Positions 9,876-18,669 are shown, numbered from the stretch's first letter. The stretch: DNA of 64,000 nt from Streptomyces halobius (GCF_023277745.1 NZ_CP086322.1:1984001-2048000); one strand, 5' to 3'. Program-made: numbers and translations. Notes: a model not told the origin generated them from the sequence alone.

Positions 9876-10292
9876 CTAGCCGTCGGCGGATTTCCCCGGG
9901 CCGTTGCCGTTGCGGGTCGGCTGCTCCCGGGCGTCGACCACGGTGACGGTGATGGATTCGGTCTCGTTCAGACCGATGAATCCGTCGAGAGTGGCGATGA
10001 TCTCCGGGTGGGAGGTCTCGACGTTCACGATGTTCGTCGTTCCGGGCACTCCCGGCATGTCCCAGCCGATCTTCACCCAGGCCGACTCGTCACTACCGAC
10101 CTGATAGACGACCAAGCCCCTCACATAAGGGCTGCGGGTCTGGCGGATGACCTCGATCTCCTCGGCCTTCTTGCGTCCCGGAATGACCTCGGGGTAAACG
10201 ACCCACCTGCCCAAGGGTAAGTCGGTGCTCTGCGGCCTCATTTCGTCGTACGCGAGGTTGTTGATCGTGCAAACGAACGGGGCTTCACTCAC
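9876..10292 (-). CDS. Aegerolysin-like protein B (divergent)
   Basis: A 138-residue all-beta protein homologous to its upstream neighbour. It keeps FVCTINNL at the start, LGRWVVYP, VVYQVGSDESAWVKIGWDMPG (read in parts) and TLDGFIGLNETESITVTV. In aegerolysins the central signature is YWDxPW; here it is GWDMPG, so the signature is changed. No signal peptide is seen, as in fungal aegerolysins. The GTG start has GGAAGGAG seven bases upstream. It sits 30 bp after gene A and 82 bp before the CDC-like gene. Its role may be a second binding specificity or a modulatory subunit; this is inference. Confidence 0.7.
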   Translation of the reverse strand: MSEAPFVCTINNLAYDEMRPQSTDLPLGRWVVYPEVIPGRKKAEEIEVIRQTRSPYVRGLVVYQVGSDESAWVKIGWDMPGVPGTTNIVNVETSHPEIIATLDGFIGLNETESITVTVVDAREQPTRNGNGPGKSADG

Positions 10293-10322
10293 CGATGACT
10301 CCTTCCGCCGGTCGAATTGTGG

Positions 10323-10709
10323 TCACTTGATGCGGCCCACCGTGATGGTCACCGATTCCGTGCTTCCGCTGCCCACGAAGCCGTCCATGGGCGCAAGGAT
10401 GTACTTGTTGGAGGGCGTCACCTTCACTGTGTTCGACGAACCCGCGACCCAGGGAACATCCCAGTAGATCTCCACCGTGGCCGTCGATTCGTCGCCGATC
10501 TGGTAGACGACCTTGCCCTCGGTCCCGGAGGAGCTGCTCTGCCGGCCGCTGGTACGGAACGCCTGCCGACGCTCGCCGGCCGGGATCTCCACGGGCTCGT
10601 GATTTCCGCGGTCGACCCACTTCCCCCAGTACAGCTCCTTGGATTTCACCTTGAGCGGGGAAGCTGTGAGGTTCTCGATGGTGCACACAAACACCAGGGT
10701 TTCAGCCAT
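10323..10709 (-). CDS. Aegerolysin-like protein A
   Basis: A 128-residue protein, the size of aegerolysins (PF06355). Family marks in order: an amphipathic first strand (FVCTIENLT), LYWGKWVDRGN (compare SWGKLHADGD of ostreolysin), a GR followed by a Ser-rich GTEG stretch, VEIYWDVPW (the hallmark YWDxPW) and a closing strand pair ending ESVTITV. Known aegerolysins bind specific membrane lipids and recruit a MACPF partner to make pores. GGAAGGAG lies upstream of the ATG. It is the first gene of the three-gene minus-strand unit. No signal peptide is present, so release would need lysis or a non-Sec route. Confidence 0.78.
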   Translation of the reverse strand: MAETLVFVCTIENLTASPLKVKSKELYWGKWVDRGNHEPVEIPAGERRQAFRTSGRQSSSSGTEGKVVYQIGDESTATVEIYWDVPWVAGSSNTVKVTPSNKYILAPMDGFVGSGSTESVTITVGRIK

Positions 10710-11102
10710 CGGCTCTCCTTCCAGGGGCGGATTCGCCGATGCTCAACGTAGGTGTACGGGCAGGCCGTCGTGTACAGCCGATCCGGCCACGGGTAATGGC
10801 CCGAACACATCAGGCCAGGGCGGAATTCGGCCGGGCCGGCCTGCGGGTTCGCTGCATACGGCGCGAATTTATCGATCAATGATTCGGCTGCCTGTAAGTG
10901 CGTGAGCCATGGTCGGCCCCTGACCTCTGGCGAGACGTTTCACCGGTCCAGTGGCCTGATGGCATGTGCCGGTGGCGGGCCTGCCACCGGCACATCCCTG
11001 ATCGGCCGGGCAGGCCGTCTAGACGGTGGTGCCCTCTAAGGCGTGTCTGACGGCTCTTGGCCGGTGTGGTGGGTCTCAGGCCGTCGCGGGCAGGAGCCTG
11101 GC
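10710..11102. other. Intergenic region upstream of the aegerolysin/CDC genes
   Basis: No gene is recognised. The stretch must contain the promoter of the minus-strand toxin-like operon, but I see no confident -35/-10 pair. Near 11040 the sequence GGCGTGTCTGACGGC resembles the terminal repeat of Streptomyces IS5-type elements and precedes the transposase fragment at 11103. Confidence 0.4.
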
Positions 11103-11345
11103 ATGACGCGTCGGCATGAACTGACCAACGCTCAGTGGGAACGTATCGCTCCGTTGCTGCCGGAGGCCGGCATGCGGGGCGGGCGGTGGGCGGATCACCG
11201 AAGGGTGGTCAACGGGGTGCTGTACCGGACCCGGACCCGGATTCCCCTGGTGTGACCTGCCTGAACACTACGGCCCCTGGCAGAACGTCAATGAGCGCCC
11301 CGCTCGGTGGAACGCTGGAGGCGGTCCTGGCGCGCGAACGGCATT
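11103..11345 (+). pseudogene. IS5-family transposase, 5' fragment, frameshifted
   Basis: It begins MTRRHELTNAQWERIAPLLP, the standard N-terminus of IS5-group transposases, continues RWADHRRVVNGVLYRTRTRI, then shifts frame to WCDLPEHYGPWQNVNER. The canonical order is PWRDLPERFGPWKTVHERHRRW. Homology stops near 11345, after about 80 of about 270 residues. It is a truncated relic lying between the toxin-like operon and the sugar locus. Confidence 0.75.
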
Positions 11346-11442
11346 GATGATCTTCGTAGTTCGGGGTCGGCCAAGGTTCCGAAGGTGGGCCCATAGGCCT
11401 TCGTCACGGTGGAGGAACAGCAGGGCGGAGGCGACGACGGCG

Positions 11443-12378
11443 TCAGTGGTGGTGAGAGGCATGGTGTTCCTCCACGTGTGCGGTGGTGCGGAAGTGTTGG
11501 TAGAGGTCGGCGTCGTAGTCGCCGGCCAGGGGGCGGGGAACTGCCGCTGCGGAGAGGGCGACGGCATCGCGCAGCAGGTCGGGCCACGGCTGCCCGACGG
11601 ACAGTCCGGCGGCGAGCGCGGCGACGCATGCGTCGCCGGCGCCGGTCGGGTTGCCGGTCAGCCGCTGCGGCGGGACGGCACGCCAGCACCCGGCCGGTGT
11701 GACGGCGAGCAGGCCGTCAGGGCCCAGGGAGGCGACGACGCTGCGGGCGCCCTGCGCGCGGAGTGCGGCGGCCGCGCGCAGGATGTCCTTGTGGCCGGTG
11801 GCGTCCAGGATCTCGGTGGCGTTGGGTTTGGCGAGGGACGGTCCGCCGCTGAGGCCGTCCAGCAGAGCGGGCCCGCTGCTGTCCAGGATCGTCGTGGCGC
11901 CCGCCTCCGTAGCGGTATGGATCAGCTCGGCGTACGCGTCGGAGGGCAGTCCGAGCGGCAGGCTGCCGGAGAGTACGACCACCCGGGCGTCACGTACGAG
12001 AGGGCCGAAGCGGGCCGTGAACCCATCCCAGGCCGCTGCGTCCGCCACTGGTCCGGCCTCGTTGAACACCGTGGCGTCTCCGTCACGGCGGGAGACCACG
12101 GTCATGGTGCGGCGGGACTCGCCGATCATCGGCACCAGTTCGTCCCTGAGCCCGGCCATGCGCAGGTCGTCGCGGATGAGTTGGCCCGTCGCTCCACCAG
12201 CGAGCCCGGTTACCACAGTGGGCACACCGAGCGCGGCCAGCACCCGGGAGACATTGACGCCCTTGCCGCCCGCGCGCTTGTGGATGACCTTGGTGACGCG
12301 GTGTGAGCCGTGCGGGACGAGCGCTTCGACTTCGTAGGTGACGTCGAGCGCGGCGTTGAGGGTGACTGTGACGATCAC
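11443..12378 (-). CDS. PfkB-family sugar-phosphate kinase (1-phosphofructokinase/tagatose-6-phosphate kinase type)
   Basis: Transfers phosphate from ATP to a hexose phosphate. The 311-residue protein begins VIVTVTLNAALD, as FruK/LacC-type kinases do, and has the two PfkB signatures: GGKGVNVSRVLAALG near residue 38 and NPTGAGDACVAAL near 250 with the catalytic Asp. The GTG start has GAGGAGG eight bases upstream and overlaps the ROK stop by four bases, so translation is coupled. In this locus the natural substrate is tagatose-6-phosphate formed by the SIS isomerase; fructose-1-phosphate remains possible. It is the last gene of the minus-strand unit. Confidence 0.87.
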   Translation of the reverse strand: MIVTVTLNAALDVTYEVEALVPHGSHRVTKVIHKRAGGKGVNVSRVLAALGVPTVVTGLAGGATGQLIRDDLRMAGLRDELVPMIGESRRTMTVVSRRDGDATVFNEAGPVADAAAWDGFTARFGPLVRDARVVVLSGSLPLGLPSDAYAELIHTATEAGATTILDSSGPALLDGLSGGPSLAKPNATEILDATGHKDILRAAAALRAQGARSVVASLGPDGLLAVTPAGCWRAVPPQRLTGNPTGAGDACVAALAAGLSVGQPWPDLLRDAVALSAAAVPRPLAGDYDADLYQHFRTTAHVEEHHASHHH

Positions 12379-13358
12379 AGTGCCCACCTCCTCGTTCCGT
12401 CTGCCTGCTCGTGGAGTTCGGCGACCGGTTCGTGCGCGCGCTGCCATGCGAGGAGGCCGGCGCCCAGACAGCCGGCCTGATCCCCCAGGGCGGCTCGGAC
12501 CAGAGACGGGCGTCGCTGGAAGGTGAGACGTCCGGCGAGGCGGTCGCGCAGCGGGTCGAGCAGCAGCTTGTCGGCTTGGGCGAGTCCGCCGCCGAGGACG
12601 ACGAGTTCGGGCGCGAGGATCGCGCCGACCGTCGCGAGAGCCACGGCCAGTGCGTCAACCGCGCGGCCCCAGACGGCCTGCGCATCGCAGTCGCCGGCCC
12701 TCAGCAGCGCCGCCACGGCGGCCGCGCCGTCCACCCGGCGGTTGGTGCGGGCGGTGTAGTCGGCGGCGATGGCCGCGGCCGAGGCGATGGTCTCCAGGCA
12801 GCCTCTTCCGCCGCAGACGCAGGGCTTCCCATCGGGTTCGACGGTCAGATGGCCGAGTTCGCCCCCGTAGCCCCCGGCCCGTACGGGGTGCCCGTCGATG
12901 AAGACGGCCGCGGATATCCCGGTCCCGATGGCCAGGAAGAGCGCGTCCCCTGTGCCCCGGGCAGCGCCGATACGGCTCTCGGCCGTACCGCCGGCCCGTA
13001 CGTCGTGCCCGAGGACGACCGGGAGTCCGAGCGCCGGCGTGAGCCGGTCCGTGAGGGGCAGGTCGCGCCAGCCGAGGTTGGCGGAGTACACCGCCATCTG
13101 GCTCTTCTCGTCGACGATGCCGGGCACCACCACGCCCACGCCGTGGACGGTCGCGCCCCGCGCGTCTGCCGCGTCGTACAGCTCGCGCAGCGTGGCGACG
13201 ATGGCCGTCACCACGGTGTCCGGGCCCGCGCGGCAGGGTGTCGGCCGACGGGTCGTGCGCAGAGGCCGCAATGCGCGGTCGAGCACCGCCCCTTTCATGT
13301 TGGTGCCGCCGACATCCAGCGCGATCACGCAGTCCGTCGCGGCCCCGGCGTCACGCAT
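12375..13358 (-). CDS. ROK-family sugar kinase, candidate GalNAc kinase
   Basis: A 327-residue ROK kinase. The N-terminal ATP loop ALDVGGTNMKGAVLD and the ROK zinc signature CVCGGRGCLE, preceded by GELGHL, are intact. There is no N-terminal HTH, so this is an enzyme and not a repressor. The ATG at 13358 overlaps the end of the SIS gene by eight bases and lacks its own ribosome site, implying coupling. A longer N-terminus inside the SIS gene is possible but not needed. In context it would phosphorylate imported GalNAc or another amino sugar at O-6. Confidence 0.85.
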   Translation of the reverse strand: MRDAGAATDCVIALDVGGTNMKGAVLDRALRPLRTTRRPTPCRAGPDTVVTAIVATLRELYDAADARGATVHGVGVVVPGIVDEKSQMAVYSANLGWRDLPLTDRLTPALGLPVVLGHDVRAGGTAESRIGAARGTGDALFLAIGTGISAAVFIDGHPVRAGGYGGELGHLTVEPDGKPCVCGGRGCLETIASAAAIAADYTARTNRRVDGAAAVAALLRAGDCDAQAVWGRAVDALAVALATVGAILAPELVVLGGGLAQADKLLLDPLRDRLAGRLTFQRRPSLVRAALGDQAGCLGAGLLAWQRAHEPVAELHEQADGTRRWAL

Positions 13359-14307
13359 GGGGCCCGAGAACGACAGACCGGGTGAGGTTGCTGGGACGGT
13401 CCGGATCGAGACCACGTGCCTCGGCGAGGAAGACGGCGAGCCGCTGAGCTCGGATCAGGTCCGCCATCGGGTCCAGGTCCGAGACGGAGGTCCCGGACCG
13501 GGCGACGTATGTCCCACCGACACGTACCACGTCGTCGGCCAGACCCTCCGGCACGCCACCGAACACCCACGTGACGCGCCCGGGACCGGTGACACTGATC
13601 GGGCCGTGGCGGTATTCCATGGTCGGATACGCCTCGCTCCACGCCCCGGCGGCCTCCCGCACCTTCAGCGCCGCCTCGAGCGCGAAACCACAGGTCCATC
13701 CGGTGCCGAGGAAGGTGAACTGTTCGGCTGCACACACCCCGGCTTCAAGCGCCGCGGTGACGGCCCGCTCCGCGTCGGTGATCGCCCGCACCATCGGACG
13801 CACTCCGGTCGGCAGGGCATCCGCCACCTCCAGGTGCCTGCGGAGCAGGGCGAGGGTGGCGGTGGCGAAACGGGTCTGGACGACCGACTCCTCGTCAGCG
13901 AAATCGAGCACGGCCACGGCGCCGGCCGCCGCGACGAGGGGGGTCCGAGGGGTGGCGGTGATCGCTCCCACCGGTGTCCCACCGCTGACACGGGAGAGCA
14001 GGTCCAGGACCTCCGTCGTGGTACCCGAGCGGGAGATCGCCAAGATCCGGTCGTAACGGCGGCAAAGAGGGAACTCGGAGGCGGCGAAGGCGTCCGTTTC
14101 GCCGTGGCCGCCGGCCTCCCGCAGCTCCGCGTACACCTGGGCCATGAACCAGGAGGTGCCACAGCCGACGACGGCCACGCGCTCGCCCTTGCGCGGCAGT
14201 ACGTCACCGACGTGGGCGACGCTTTCGGCCGCGCGTCGCCAGATACGCGGCTGCGAGGCGATCTCGGTCGACGTACGGCTCTTGACCGGCCCGAACGACG
14301 TGGACAT
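13351..14307 (-). CDS. SIS-domain amino-sugar-phosphate isomerase/deaminase (AgaS-like)
   Basis: A 318-residue protein with two sugar-isomerase (SIS) domains. The first carries VAVVGCGTSWFMAQ and ILAISRSGTTTEVLDL; the second carries FTFLGTGWTCGFALEAALKVRE and the EYRHGP motif near MEYRHGPISV. There is no glutaminase domain, so it is not GlmS. AgaS-type enzymes deaminate galactosamine-6-phosphate to tagatose-6-phosphate, which fits the neighbouring PfkB kinase and GH31 enzyme. AAGGAG lies eight bases before the ATG. A glucosamine-6-phosphate substrate cannot be excluded from sequence. Confidence 0.85.
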   Translation of the reverse strand: MSTSFGPVKSRTSTEIASQPRIWRRAAESVAHVGDVLPRKGERVAVVGCGTSWFMAQVYAELREAGGHGETDAFAASEFPLCRRYDRILAISRSGTTTEVLDLLSRVSGGTPVGAITATPRTPLVAAAGAVAVLDFADEESVVQTRFATATLALLRRHLEVADALPTGVRPMVRAITDAERAVTAALEAGVCAAEQFTFLGTGWTCGFALEAALKVREAAGAWSEAYPTMEYRHGPISVTGPGRVTWVFGGVPEGLADDVVRVGGTYVARSGTSVSDLDPMADLIRAQRLAVFLAEARGLDPDRPSNLTRSVVLGPHA

Positions 14308-14363
14308 GGGGCGGACTCCTTCGTGGTGCGCAACGGGTGACGGCGACGGCCCTCGGGGCGGCG

Positions 14364-15245
14364 CTACTTGACGGATCCGGCGGTGAGCCCGGAGACGACG
14401 TGCCGCTCGATGACGGCGAAGAGGATGACGACGGGGATGATGGCGACGACCGAGGCGGCGAAGAGGTAGTTCCACTGGACCGTGTAGCTCCCGATGAAGT
14501 TGTTGATGCCCACGGTCAGCGGCTGCTTCTCCGGCTCGGTGGAGAGCGTGAGGCCCATGATGAACTCGTTCCAGGACGAGATGAACGTAAAGATCACCGC
14601 CGTCACCACGCCCGGCAGCGCCAGCGGCAGCGTCACCCGCATCATCGCCCCGAACCGACTGGTGCCGTCGACCATCGCGGCTTGCTCCAGCTCGGGCGGG
14701 ATCGAGCCGATGTAGGCCGAGAGGATCCAGACGGCGAAGGCGAGGTTGAACGCGGCGTTGCACAGGATCAGCGTCCAGACCGAGTTGAGCATGTCCAACT
14801 GGTGGAACTCCCGGTAGAGCCCCACCACCAGCGCCGTCGGCTGGAACATCTGGGTGACCAGCACCAGCAGCAGGAACCACTTGCGTCCTCGGAAGCGCAC
14901 CCGTGCCGTGTAGTAGGCGGCGGGCAGCGAGACCAGCAGCACCAGCACCGTGGCGCCGCCTGCGATCAGCAGCGTCACCTGGAGGTTGTCCCCGAGCGAG
15001 GACTCCTTCCAGACGTCGACGAGGTTGGACCACTCCAGCTTGTCGGGGGCGTACGTCCGATCGCGCAGCTCGTTCGCCGGGCGCAGCGCCGTGATCACCA
15101 TCTCCAGATACGGCGCGAGAAAGACCGCGGCCAGCAGCCAGGCGACCGCGGTGATCACCAGCGTCCGGGGCCGGAAGTTCCGCTTCGGCGGCCGGACCTT
15201 CGGGGGCGCGGGCGGCGCGGTTGAGGTCGGGGGGACGGTCGTCAT
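14364..15245 (-). CDS. Sugar ABC transporter permease (MalG type)
   Basis: A 293-residue inner-membrane permease of the carbohydrate CUT1 group. It has a proline-rich cytoplasmic start, six membrane helices and the EAA loop EQAAMVDGTSRFGAMMRVTLP that contacts the ATPase. Its ATG overlaps the stop of the other permease by four bases. No ATPase gene is present in the locus, which is usual in Streptomyces, where a shared MsiK-type ATPase powers many sugar importers. Confidence 0.93.
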   Translation of the reverse strand: MTTVPPTSTAPPAPPKVRPPKRNFRPRTLVITAVAWLLAAVFLAPYLEMVITALRPANELRDRTYAPDKLEWSNLVDVWKESSLGDNLQVTLLIAGGATVLVLLVSLPAAYYTARVRFRGRKWFLLLVLVTQMFQPTALVVGLYREFHQLDMLNSVWTLILCNAAFNLAFAVWILSAYIGSIPPELEQAAMVDGTSRFGAMMRVTLPLALPGVVTAVIFTFISSWNEFIMGLTLSTEPEKQPLTVGINNFIGSYTVQWNYLFAASVVAIIPVVILFAVIERHVVSGLTAGSVK

Positions 15246-16195
15246 GAGTCCTCCTCGTTCCACCGGCTGACCTTGAGGAAGATCAGCACCAGCAGCACGA
15301 CCATCGCGAAGTTGACCGTCGACATCGCGGCGGACTCCCCGATATCGGTTTCCTTGAGCTTGTACATGAACACCGTGCTGGTGGCGGTGTCGCTGCCCGG
15401 TCCGCCCTGTGTCATCGCCCAGATGATCGGGAACGAGTTGAAGACGTTGATGAGGTTGATCACCACGCCCACGAGCAAGGCGGGGCGGAGCAGAGGAAGG
15501 GTGATGCCCTTGTACGTCTGCCAGGAGCCCGAGCCGTCGATACGGGCCGCCTCGTAGACGTCGTGCGGAATGGTCTGGAGCCCCGCCAGCAGGGTGTAGG
15601 TGGTGAACGGCAGGGAGACGAAGACCGCGACGAACATCATCCAGGGCCAGGCGGTGCCCGGCTCGCCCAGCCAGTCCCTCGACCTGTCGATGATGCCGAG
15701 GTCGATCATCACCGTATTGAGGACGCCTGCGGTCCGGTTGAGCATCCACTTGAAGCCGATGGCGGTCATCAGCACGGACGCCGCCCACGGGGCGATCAGC
15801 GCCCAGCGGGTGATGCGGCGGCCGGGAAAGCGCTGGTTGAACAGCTGGGCGAGGCCCAACGAGAGCACCATGGTGACCCCGACGACCACCACGGTCCACA
15901 GCACGGTCCAGAGCAGGACGTGCCCGAAGTCGGTCTCCTCGAAGAGCTCTTTGAACTTGTCCGTGCCCGCCGAGCCGCGCACCTTGCCCGCGATGCTGAT
16001 GTTCAGAAACGAGGTGCGGACCAGTTCAATGATCGGATAGACAACGACGGCGAGGATCAGCAGGATCACCGGGGCGATCCAGGGAAGCGGGCCCAGCCGG
16101 GCGAGGCCACCGCGCGACGCACGGCGCTTCGTCCTGGCGGGGGGCCCGCCCCGTCTTCGGCCGCGGGCCGGGGACGGCGGGGCTTTGATGGACAC
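15242..16195 (-). CDS. Sugar ABC transporter permease (MalF type)
   Basis: A 317-residue CUT1 permease. A basic N-terminus (about residues 1-45) leads to the first helix (PWIAPVILLILAVVVYPII), and the EAA loop reads YEAARIDGSGSWQTYKGITLP. I start at the GTG at 16195, five bases after AGGAG; a further upstream start would add 21 residues without a ribosome site. It pairs with the permease at 14364 and the lipoprotein at 16268. Confidence 0.92.
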   Translation of the reverse strand: MSIKAPPSPARGRRRGGPPARTKRRASRGGLARLGPLPWIAPVILLILAVVVYPIIELVRTSFLNISIAGKVRGSAGTDKFKELFEETDFGHVLLWTVLWTVVVVGVTMVLSLGLAQLFNQRFPGRRITRWALIAPWAASVLMTAIGFKWMLNRTAGVLNTVMIDLGIIDRSRDWLGEPGTAWPWMMFVAVFVSLPFTTYTLLAGLQTIPHDVYEAARIDGSGSWQTYKGITLPLLRPALLVGVVINLINVFNSFPIIWAMTQGGPGSDTATSTVFMYKLKETDIGESAAMSTVNFAMVVLLVLIFLKVSRWNEEDS

Positions 16196-16267
16196 AGAGA
16201 CTCCTAGCGGTGCGGGTTCAGCGATGAAGAGGGCGCCAGCGGCTGATCGGCCGGACACGGCCCGTCA

Positions 16268-17545
16268 CTACTTGTCGGCGACCGCTTCCTCCGCCTTCTT
16301 CTGCAGGTCGCCCAGCACCTTCTTCGGGTCCTCCTGCGCCGCCTTGCCGACGGTCTTCTTCATCTCGGCCGAGACGACGTCCCAGGCCGGATCGCCCACC
16401 GGGTAGAACGACGCGTTCGGCAACTGCTGGAAGAACGGCTCCAGGTCTTTGTGCTTGCCGTTGGACTCCATCGTTTCGAGGGCGTCCTCGGTGACCGGCA
16501 TGAAGTTGTACATCTCGTCGAACTTCAGCATCTTCTCCGAGTAGGTGAAGTCGAGGAACTTCCTCACCTCTTCTTTGTTGTCGCCGTCTTTGAACGCCAT
16601 CATCCAGTCGGCCACGCCCAGCGTGGACTTCAGCGGCCCGTTCCTGCCGGGGATGGTGGTGACGCCGTAGTCGACCTTGCCCCCCTTGGCCATCCGGACG
16701 AGGCTCGGGTGGCCGTTGAGCATGCCGACCTTGCCCGCCGCGAAGTCCGCGAAGGCGGTCTTGCGGTCGGTGGTGGCCGGGTTCTCGTAGGTGAGGCCGG
16801 GCTTCACCAGGTTGTCCTGGAGCCACTTGAAGGTCTCCACGTTCCTGGCGCTGTCCAGCTGGTACGTGCCGTCGCCGTCGGTGTGGCCGCCGCCGTTGCC
16901 CAACTCCCAGATCATCGACTCGCCCTGGGCCTCCTCGGGGCCGAGCGGCAGTGCGTACGGGATGTCGGCGGCTTTCTTCGACTTGATCTTCTTGGCCGCG
17001 GCGGCGAGTTCGTCCCAGGTCTTCGGCGGCGCCTTGACGCCGGCCTCCTTGAGGACTGTCTTGTTGTAGAAGAGCACGCGGGTGGAGGAGACCCAGGGGA
17101 TGCCGTACTGGATGCCGTCGACCTCGCCGGCCTTGGCGAAGGAGGGGATGAGGTTGGCGCGGGTCTCGGCCGAGGTGACCTCGTCGGCCTTGTAGAGCAG
17201 GTCGTCGGCGACCTTGTCGGCGTAGCCGCCGGTCTGCAGCAGGTCCGGAACGTTTCCGCTCTGGATCATCGTCTTGACCTGCTTGTCGATCTCGTTCCAG
17301 TTGATCACCTGGACGTCGACCTTGGTGCCCGGGTTCTGCTTCTCGAAGTCCTTGACGACGTCCCGCCAGTAGAGCTTGGAGGCGTTGGACGCCTTGTCGC
17401 CGTAGTCGGCGGCCACCAGCTTGATGGTGGTCTTGCCGTCGGAGCTCTCGCCGTCGCTGCCGCCGCACGCCGTGAGCCCCAGGCATCCGATGAGGACCAG
17501 GGCGCCCACGGCGCGGGCCGGGGGGAGCCTTCGTGGCTGCTTCAT
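16268..17545 (-). CDS. Sugar-binding lipoprotein of ABC importer
   Basis: An extracellular solute-binding protein (about 425 residues, family 1 SBP). The signal peptide ends in the lipobox LTAC, with Cys27 for lipid anchoring. The mature part has typical SBP segments such as KQNPGTKVDVQVINWNEID and PYALPLGPEEAQGESMIWEL. It is the first gene of the importer. An alternative start five codons upstream (17560) is equally possible. The ligand is inferred to be GalNAc or a GalNAc-containing saccharide from the linked enzymes. Confidence 0.93.
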   Translation of the reverse strand: MKQPRRLPPARAVGALVLIGCLGLTACGGSDGESSDGKTTIKLVAADYGDKASNASKLYWRDVVKDFEKQNPGTKVDVQVINWNEIDKQVKTMIQSGNVPDLLQTGGYADKVADDLLYKADEVTSAETRANLIPSFAKAGEVDGIQYGIPWVSSTRVLFYNKTVLKEAGVKAPPKTWDELAAAAKKIKSKKAADIPYALPLGPEEAQGESMIWELGNGGGHTDGDGTYQLDSARNVETFKWLQDNLVKPGLTYENPATTDRKTAFADFAAGKVGMLNGHPSLVRMAKGGKVDYGVTTIPGRNGPLKSTLGVADWMMAFKDGDNKEEVRKFLDFTYSEKMLKFDEMYNFMPVTEDALETMESNGKHKDLEPFFQQLPNASFYPVGDPAWDVVSAEMKKTVGKAAQEDPKKVLGDLQKKAEEAVADK

Positions 17546-17658
17546 CTCGCGCTGTTCCATCTGACTGACCGCCTTGGTGACGTGTGACCGTTCACTGCGA
17601 ACCCGGACTGCGCAGGTGCCGTGCACCGTAACTGGCGAGAATTGCTTGATGCAATGGC

Positions 17659-17677
17659 TCTGCAAACAAAAACATGC
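17659..17677. promoter_or_regulatory. Candidate DeoR operator upstream of the importer
   Basis: The divergent region between the binding-protein gene and the DeoR gene holds an A-rich site TCTGCAAACAAAAACATGC. Its complement shares GCA, a three-base gap and TTTTGTT with a site at 21485-21497 in front of the GH31 gene. DeoR/AgaR regulators favour such T-rich sites. The link is inferred. Confidence 0.35.
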
Positions 17678-17794
17678 GTATTCTATGAGCAGCTTCGACA
17701 TCCGTGGTCGACCCGGAAGGCCTGCTCGCAGCACGCCACGGTTCGGACTCTAGAGTCGAGGCTCAGTTCTGCGTCCCGACAAGGAGTTCTGCGC

Positions 17795-18592
17795 ATGTCC
17801 AAGCGCGAGCGGTGGAACCGGCTGCTGGAGTCGCTGGCCGCCGAGGGCAAGCTGGAGGTCGATGCAGCGGCCACCGCTCTTGAGGTGTCCAGTGCCACCA
17901 TCCGAAGGGATCTGGACGAACTCGCTGAGCAGCAGATGCTCGTCCGCACACGGGGCGGCGCGATCCCGCACGGGGTCTCCTACGAGTTGCCGCTGCGCTA
18001 CAAGTCCACCCAGCACGCATCCGAGAAGCAGCGCATCGCCACGGCGACGGCTGATCTGCTCAACGACGGCGACGTGGTGGGCCTCAACGGCGGCACGACC
18101 ACCACCGAAGTCGCCCGTGTCCTGGCGTTGCGGACGAACGGTGGCCAGGAAGCAGCGGGGGGCGTCGCCGCGCCGCTGTTCACCGTGGTCACCAACGCCC
18201 TGAACATCGCGAGCGAACTCGCCGTACGGCCGCAGATAAAGATCGTGGTGACCGGCGGGGTGGCCCGCCCGCAGACGTACGAACTGATCGGCCCGCTGAC
18301 CGCGGGCGTGCTCAACGAGGTGGTCCTGGACACCGTCATCCTCGGCGTCAACGCCGTGGACCCGCAGCTGGGCATCATGACGCACCATGAAGAAGAAGCC
18401 AGCTTCAGCAAGCACTTCGCCGAACGCGCCCGCCGCGTCATCGTCGTCTGCGACTCGTCCAAGATGGGCCGCCGCGCCTTTGCCAGAATCTGCGCACTGG
18501 ACGCCATCGACGTACTGGTGACCGACACGGGAGTTCCGGCGGACACCGTCGCCTGGCTCAAAGACGCAGGAATCGACGTCCGCGCCGTATGA
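17795..18592 (+). CDS. DeoR-family repressor of the amino-sugar locus
   Basis: A 265-residue DeoR regulator. The N-terminal HTH reads KLEVDAAATALEVSSATIRRDLDEL. The C-terminal sugar-phosphate sensor (DeoRC) carries GLNGGTTTTEVAR, GVNAVDPQLGIMTHHEEEA and VVCDSSKMGRRAF. AAGGAG lies eight bases before the ATG. It is divergent from the importer operon and convergent with the GH31 gene, so it probably represses both and is released by a sugar phosphate such as GalN-6-P or tagatose phosphate. Confidence 0.9.
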   Translation: MSKRERWNRLLESLAAEGKLEVDAAATALEVSSATIRRDLDELAEQQMLVRTRGGAIPHGVSYELPLRYKSTQHASEKQRIATATADLLNDGDVVGLNGGTTTTEVARVLALRTNGGQEAAGGVAAPLFTVVTNALNIASELAVRPQIKIVVTGGVARPQTYELIGPLTAGVLNEVVLDTVILGVNAVDPQLGIMTHHEEEASFSKHFAERARRVIVVCDSSKMGRRAFARICALDAIDVLVTDTGVPADTVAWLKDAGIDVRAV

Positions 18593-18595
18593 CGG

Positions 18596-18640
18596 CCGGT
18601 CCTGTCACGGCGGATATGCGATGCGCCGTGACAGGACCGG
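18596..18640. terminator. Perfect bidirectional hairpin terminator
   Basis: Two 17-bp perfectly complementary arms (18596-18612 and 18624-18640, CCGGTCCTGTCACGGCG) flank an 11-nt loop between the convergent DeoR and GH31 genes. No long T-tract follows, as is common in Streptomyces. Confidence 0.85.
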
Positions 18641-18669
18641 TGTCCATGCGCCGTGGTGTCAGGCCCGGT

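Noticed and set aside
7673..9946. 757-residue open frame antisense to the CDC-like gene
   Set aside because: High GC keeps antisense frames open. It is rich in Val/Gly/Arg without domains, while the minus strand shows clear CDC motifs.
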